Source: Planctomycetes bacterium UBA1146
GTDB lineage: Bacteria > Planctomycetota > UBA8108 > UBA1146
Reading direction: 5' to 3'
Assembly (NCBI GenBank): GCA_002311345.1
Contig: DCAA01000002.1
Span: forward strand, 111,452-173,939
Length of the DNA: 62,488 nucleotides
Both the position numbers and the translations under genes were made by a program. Of this stretch, positions 61,252 to 62,488 are shown piece by piece; the stretch's first letter is position 1; every line of letters begins with the position of its first letter. Below the pieces are notes generated by a model. The model was not told the DNA's origin, did not search any database, and saw only the letters and a program-made list of their open reading frames with translations.

Positions 61252-61971
61252 ATGAAAGGCTCGAAGTTGAATCCTGGCGGTTGCCGAAAAATCCTGTACC
61301 TGGTCGCCTGTGCAGGGATTTGCCTGCATGTGGCCGGCTGCAGTGGACAGCAGTTGCACGACCGGGCCAGAGACTTCGGCGATACGCTGCGCTGGCGCAT
61401 TGGAGCCGGAGTCGGGCTCTACAGCGAAGTGCAGGTCACTTGCTGGATCCACCCGGCGATCGGCTTCGCCGATGCCAACCTCTCCCCTCGCTACACCATC
61501 GGCTGGGATCCGCGCCCCGGACAACCAGCCGGGACACTCCGGACTGCCGCATTCCCGACCTTGCTTGTAGCCTTTCCCTTCTACCAGCGGTACTGGCAAA
61601 AGGCAGGTTTCGGAGATCAGTACTCACCGAAGCGCGGCCTGCTGGCCGGAGCAATACTGATGGGAAATCACTACGTGGAGGGAGAATCCTGCTCCATGTT
61701 GCGTCTTCACCGCAATATTCCCAATCCGATGCTAAAAACAGATCCTCAACTGGAGGCACTTTCCAGAACTCAACGCCACAGTCGCGACTCGTGGATCGCA
61801 ATATCCGGTACACTGGGAGTGTTGACTTTCGATGCCGGGATCAACCCGCTGGAGATCCTGGATGCCATCACCGGGCTGGTCTCGATCGACCTGCTCGGTG
61901 ATGATGACCGTGGCACTGAGGGTGTCACTACCAGCCCGGAAGAAGCGCGACAAGCCGATCACGACGAATAG
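61252..61971 (+). CDS. Lipoprotein, unknown function
   Basis: A 239-residue protein with a signal and lipobox (ACAGICLHVAGCSG). A helical N-terminal part (DFGDTLRWRIGAGVGLYSE) is followed by a membrane-proximal or beta part with FPTLLVAFPFYQRYW, and the end INPLEILDAITGLVSIDLLGDD is acidic. The phrase WRIGAGVGLYSEVQ then INPLEILDAI recurs in uncharacterised planctomycete lipoproteins as far as I recall. Eight bases separate its stop from the fadE-type gene. Function unknown. Confidence 0.65.
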   Translation: MKGSKLNPGGCRKILYLVACAGICLHVAGCSGQQLHDRARDFGDTLRWRIGAGVGLYSEVQVTCWIHPAIGFADANLSPRYTIGWDPRPGQPAGTLRTAAFPTLLVAFPFYQRYWQKAGFGDQYSPKRGLLAGAILMGNHYVEGESCSMLRLHRNIPNPMLKTDPQLEALSRTQRHSRDSWIAISGTLGVLTFDAGINPLEILDAITGLVSIDLLGDDDRGTEGVTTSPEEARQADHDE

Positions 61972-61979
61972 GACTCCAG

Positions 61980-62488
61980 ATGCAGATGATCGAATTACTG
62001 CTGATCCCCGCTCTCCCGTGGATTGTGGCGATCGTTCCGGCACTGATCCTGATGTTCCTGGGCCACTGTCGCTGGGCGTGGGTGCTGGCCGGGGCGATCG
62101 GATGCGGATTCATCTGGTCTGACGATCCTGAAACGGTATCGATGGTCGGCCGCATCTTCACCGTGATCTACCTGGCTGCGCTGGTGTTTGCTTTCATCGG
62201 CGGGTTACGGCGCGTCATGCTGACCTTCCCGGTGATGAGAATCGTTCGTAATCTTCTCCCGACCATCAGCGCCACGGAACGAGAAGCACTCGATGGCGGA
62301 ACCGTGGGCTGGGATGGAGAACTCTTCAGTGGTGCCCCCGACTGGAATGAATGGTTCTCCCGGGGCACCTCGGAACTGTCCGCCAGGGAGCAGGAATTCC
62401 TCGACGGTCCGGTCGAGAAACTGGTTCACCTGACCGATGCCTGGAGAGACCGGCAACGCGGATCCCTTTCCGAAGAGACCTTCGATTT
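61980..62488 (+). CDS. fadE: FadE-type acyl-CoA dehydrogenase, N-terminal part (cut by window edge)
   Basis: The first 169 codons of a large acyl-CoA dehydrogenase. Two N-terminal membrane segments (LLLIPALPWIVAIVPALILM and IFTVIYLAALVFAFIGGL) are followed by LPTISATEREALDGGTVGWD, then ELFSGAPDWNEWF and REQEFLDGPVEKLV, which is the opening of E. coli FadE (LPxMSxTEREALExGTVxW...ELFSGxPDW). The FAD and catalytic domains are beyond the window. ATG at 61980 has AGGA six bases ahead. It oxidises fatty acyl-CoA in the first step of beta-oxidation and is anchored to the inner membrane. Not visible as a closed frame because it runs off the end. Confidence 0.85.
   Translation, partial: MQMIELLLIPALPWIVAIVPALILMFLGHCRWAWVLAGAIGCGFIWSDDPETVSMVGRIFTVIYLAALVFAFIGGLRRVMLTFPVMRIVRNLLPTISATEREALDGGTVGWDGELFSGAPDWNEWFSRGTSELSAREQEFLDGPVEKLVHLTDAWRDRQRGSLSEETFD

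Overview
The window most likely comes from the chromosome of a planctomycete (Planctomycetota, PVC superphylum). Four things point there. Lipid A and LPS enzymes (LpxK, LpxL-type acyltransferase, GT9 heptosyltransferase, DUF374 acyltransferase) indicate a Gram-negative envelope. Two secreted proteins end in dockerin-like Ca-binding pairs followed by a Cys-rich tail, a hallmark of planctomycete exported proteins. GreA is a 737-residue long form, as in Chlamydiae. Several genes of unknown function have a planctomycete look. Coding density is high, GC is about 57-58 percent, TTG and GTG starts are common, and many neighbouring genes overlap by a few bases. I saw no rRNA, tRNA, CRISPR array, transposase or phage gene. 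Both ends cut through genes.

Layout. 1-8 kb: envelope lipids (lpxK, GT9, DUF374 acyltransferase, lpxL), a deoxyhypusine synthase-like fragment, and a pair of decayed-looking enzymes (FGGY kinase fold and ADP-ribosylglycohydrolase fold). 8-14 kb: ErpA/IscA-type Fe-S carrier, then a minus-strand run tdh-kbl-hisS-hydrolase-E1 alpha. 14-21 kb: dockerin protein, pyruvate kinase, DUF72 protein, a swivel-first aconitase/isopropylmalate dehydratase fusion, adenosine deaminase. 21-27 kb: ABC-2 exporter genes on both strands and moaA. 28-32 kb: an overlapping run of unknown gene, NYN-domain protein, queA and a J-domain protein. 32-46 kb: SLC13 transporter, two lipoproteins (one a zincin), moaD-moaE, citrate synthase, NAD synthetase, fabI, secreted proteins, a trypsin-like protease, a VCBS/FG-GAP protein and pyrC. 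47-57 kb: sugar dehydrogenase with Ca-binding repeats and dockerin, ispH, hutU-hutI-greA, truD, a PglD-like acyltransferase. 57.8-62.5 kb: queF, the lexA locus, a VWA/HEAT protein, a lipoprotein and the N-terminus of a FadE-type acyl-CoA dehydrogenase.

The most interesting spot is 58,210-59,420. A promoter with CGAACATCTGTTCG, close to the Gram-positive-type SOS box, placed between its -35 and -10 elements, precedes a perfect AGGAGG ribosome site and a 42-codon gene for a tiny membrane protein. lexA follows, then an 87-residue protein resembling the DUF6504 family. I infer an autoregulated SOS operon whose first product is an unrecognised small membrane protein, a layout that recalls SOS-induced small membrane inhibitors such as SidA or TisB without visible homology to them. 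All identifications rest on reading the sequence; no database search was run.
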